This document shows positions 31,761-33,027 of a stretch of DNA of 33,027 nucleotides, piece by piece (positions within the stretch are counted from its first letter, which is position 1; every line of letters begins with the position of its first letter). Position numbers and translations under genes: made by a program. The notes beneath the pieces are model-generated. The model was not told the origin of the DNA. It searched no databases and saw nothing but the letters and a program-made list of their open reading frames with translations. The stretch lies in the NCBI RefSeq assembly GCF_900185715.1, contig NZ_FYAS01000040.1, forward strand, positions 1 to 33,027, written 5' to 3'. The DNA is from Allobosea sp. CS1GBMeth4. GTDB lineage: Bacteria; Pseudomonadota; Alphaproteobacteria; Rhizobiales; Beijerinckiaceae.

Positions 31761-31789
31761 GCCTGCCCGATCAAGCGAGCCGTCAACGT

Positions 31790-32833
31790 ATGCCCGAAAT
31801 TTTCACGGTCCTCGGCGCCAGGCCGCAGTTCATCAAGGCGGCGCCGGTGAGCCGGGCGCTGGCTCGGGTCGGCCTGTCCGAGTCCATCGTCCATACCGGC
31901 CAGCATTTCGATGCGCTGATGTCGGATATCTTCTTCGACGAGCTCGACATCCCCAAGCCGGCCTACAATCTCGAGGTCAACAGCCTCGGCCACGGCGCCA
32001 TGACCGGCCGGATGCTGGAGAAGCTCGAGGAGGCGATGCTGGCCGAGAAGCCGGACCTCGTTCTGATCTATGGCGATACCAATTCGACCATCGCCGGTGC
32101 GCTCGCGGCCGCCAAGCTCAATATCCCGGTGGCGCATGTCGAGGCCGGCCTGCGCTCCTTCAACCGGCGCATGCCCGAGGAGATCAACCGCGTCGTCGCC
32201 GACCATGTCAGCGCGCTGCTGTTCTGCCCGACGCGGGCCGCCGTCGCCAACCTCGGCGCTGAGGGCATCGTCAAGGGCGTTCACGCCGTCGGCGACGTCA
32301 TGTACGACACCACCCTGGCCGCAGTGAAGCGCGCCGAGGGCCGCTCGACTATCATCGAGACGCTCGGCCTGACACCGGGAGGCTATGCCGTCGCGACCAT
32401 TCACCGCGCCGAGAACACCGACGATCCCGAGCGCTTCGACCGGGTCGTCGCCTGGCTCGAGGCCGCTGCGCGAGAGACCCCGGTGGTCATGCCGGTCCAC
32501 CCGCGCACCCGCAAGCTCCTCGCCAGTCGCGGGCTGAATCCGGCTGGCCTGACCTTGATCGATCCGGTCGGCTATCTCGACATGGCCCGCCTGCTCAGCC
32601 GGGCGACCGCGGTCTTCACCGATTCGGGAGGCCTGCAGAAGGAAGCCTATTTCCACCGCGTGCCCTGCGTGACCCTGCGCGACGAGACCGAATGGGTCGA
32701 GACCGTTGAGGCGGGCTGGAACCGGCTGTGGACGAGCAAGGATTATGCGCCGCGCCGGGATATCACCGACTATGGCAGCGGCGATGCGGCGACCTCGATC
32801 GCAAGGCATATTGCCGACCTTCTGGCCGATTGA
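31790..32833 (+). CDS. wecB: UDP-N-acetylglucosamine 2-epimerase (non-hydrolysing)
   Basis: This 347-residue cytosolic enzyme interconverts UDP-GlcNAc and UDP-ManNAc, supplying ManNAc-type sugars for surface polysaccharide. Family features are all present: VLGARPQFIKAAP at the start, YGDTNSTIAG, HVEAGLRSFNRRMPEEINR, ATIHRAENTDD, PVHPRTRK, and TDSGGLQKEA with DETEWVET near the end. The size is right for the non-hydrolysing type. The usual partner, UDP-ManNAc dehydrogenase (wecC), is not in the window. The gene returns to the high GC level of the flanks. The ATG at 31790 begins directly at the fold; longer readings overlap the glycosyltransferase gene. Confidence 0.92.
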   Translation: MPEIFTVLGARPQFIKAAPVSRALARVGLSESIVHTGQHFDALMSDIFFDELDIPKPAYNLEVNSLGHGAMTGRMLEKLEEAMLAEKPDLVLIYGDTNSTIAGALAAAKLNIPVAHVEAGLRSFNRRMPEEINRVVADHVSALLFCPTRAAVANLGAEGIVKGVHAVGDVMYDTTLAAVKRAEGRSTIIETLGLTPGGYAVATIHRAENTDDPERFDRVVAWLEAAARETPVVMPVHPRTRKLLASRGLNPAGLTLIDPVGYLDMARLLSRATAVFTDSGGLQKEAYFHRVPCVTLRDETEWVETVEAGWNRLWTSKDYAPRRDITDYGSGDAATSIARHIADLLAD

Positions 32834-33027
32834 GCCCTCGATCTGACCAGGCTCGCCTGATCAGTGCTCGCAGGGCCAGTCGTCGAACGGCCACTATCGG
32901 TGACGTTGCCCCCAGTTTCTATCCAGCGCGGAGTTCGCTCGGGCGGTAGGTTGTGGCCTGTTGGCCGGGGTGGATGACGGGATCTGGCGCGGAGCCGTTG
33001 GTATAGCGCAGCGGCAGATCTCGTCGT
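32834..33027. other. Right edge with no recognised gene
   Basis: The last 194 bases after wecB hold no rightward gene. On the reverse strand two short frames come in from the right edge, one ending at 32919 and another at 32894. The first reads RRDLPLRYTNGSAPDPVIH near the edge. Either could be the end of a leftward gene, possibly of a mobile element, but I recognise neither. Confidence 0.3.

Noticed and set aside
32894..33027. End of a transposase gene at the right edge
   Set aside because: Only 36-44 codons are visible in two competing reverse frames and no motif or terminal repeat is seen.

Overview
The window is a high-GC chromosomal segment with the look of an alphaproteobacterium of the Hyphomicrobiales, most like Bosea or a Bradyrhizobium relative. 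The grounds are the very GC-rich codon use, a Omp25/RopB-type barrel, DUF2793 and BKACE proteins, Liv-type transporters and several families of palindromic interspersed repeats. The genus is inferred from general likeness, not from a search. No rRNA, tRNA, CRISPR array or intact insertion sequence was recognised.

Positions 1-6.3 kb: the end of an unidentified gene, an 8-oxoguanine deaminase, then leftward genes for a HAD pyrimidine 5'-nucleotidase, acetylglutamate kinase (argB), a DUF423 membrane protein and a YihY/BrkB membrane protein. A rightward outer-membrane barrel gene follows.

Positions 6.3-15.4 kb: a flavin reductase, a DMT exporter and an AraC regulator (all leftward) face a two-gene unit of an M20 amidohydrolase overlapping an orphan alpha-oxoamine synthase. 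Next come a TetR regulator with a clear operator, a divergent SDR-fold protein whose catalytic Tyr and Lys are replaced, trans-aconitate methyltransferase, and a CPA1 Na+/H+ antiporter.

Positions 15.5-24.2 kb: the main catabolic block. A leftward set encodes a Tat-exported periplasmic binding protein, LivH, a single 841-residue LivM-LivG-LivF fusion, a lambda-crystallin-like 3-hydroxyacid dehydrogenase and a beta-keto acid cleavage enzyme (BKACE). A divergent GntR/FCD regulator and an SDR dehydrogenase lie to its right, with a perfect CTGTGATCACAG palindrome in the shared promoter region. The genes read together as uptake of a small acid, oxidation to a beta-keto acid and cleavage with acetyl-CoA. 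The substrate is not evident.

Positions 24.4-32.8 kb: a surface-glycan block. A compact sxtJ-like/DUF5989/carbamoyltransferase cassette is followed by a DUF2793 protein with a phage-fibre-like C-terminus, an SGNH hydrolase, a SAM methyltransferase, a GT-B-like glycosyltransferase with a charged helical tail, and UDP-GlcNAc 2-epimerase. From about 28.2 to 31.8 kb the base composition is visibly lower in GC than on either side, which suggests an acquired or exchanged module.

Palindromic repeats of at least three two-copy families, plus single hairpin elements, fill nearly all longer gaps between genes.
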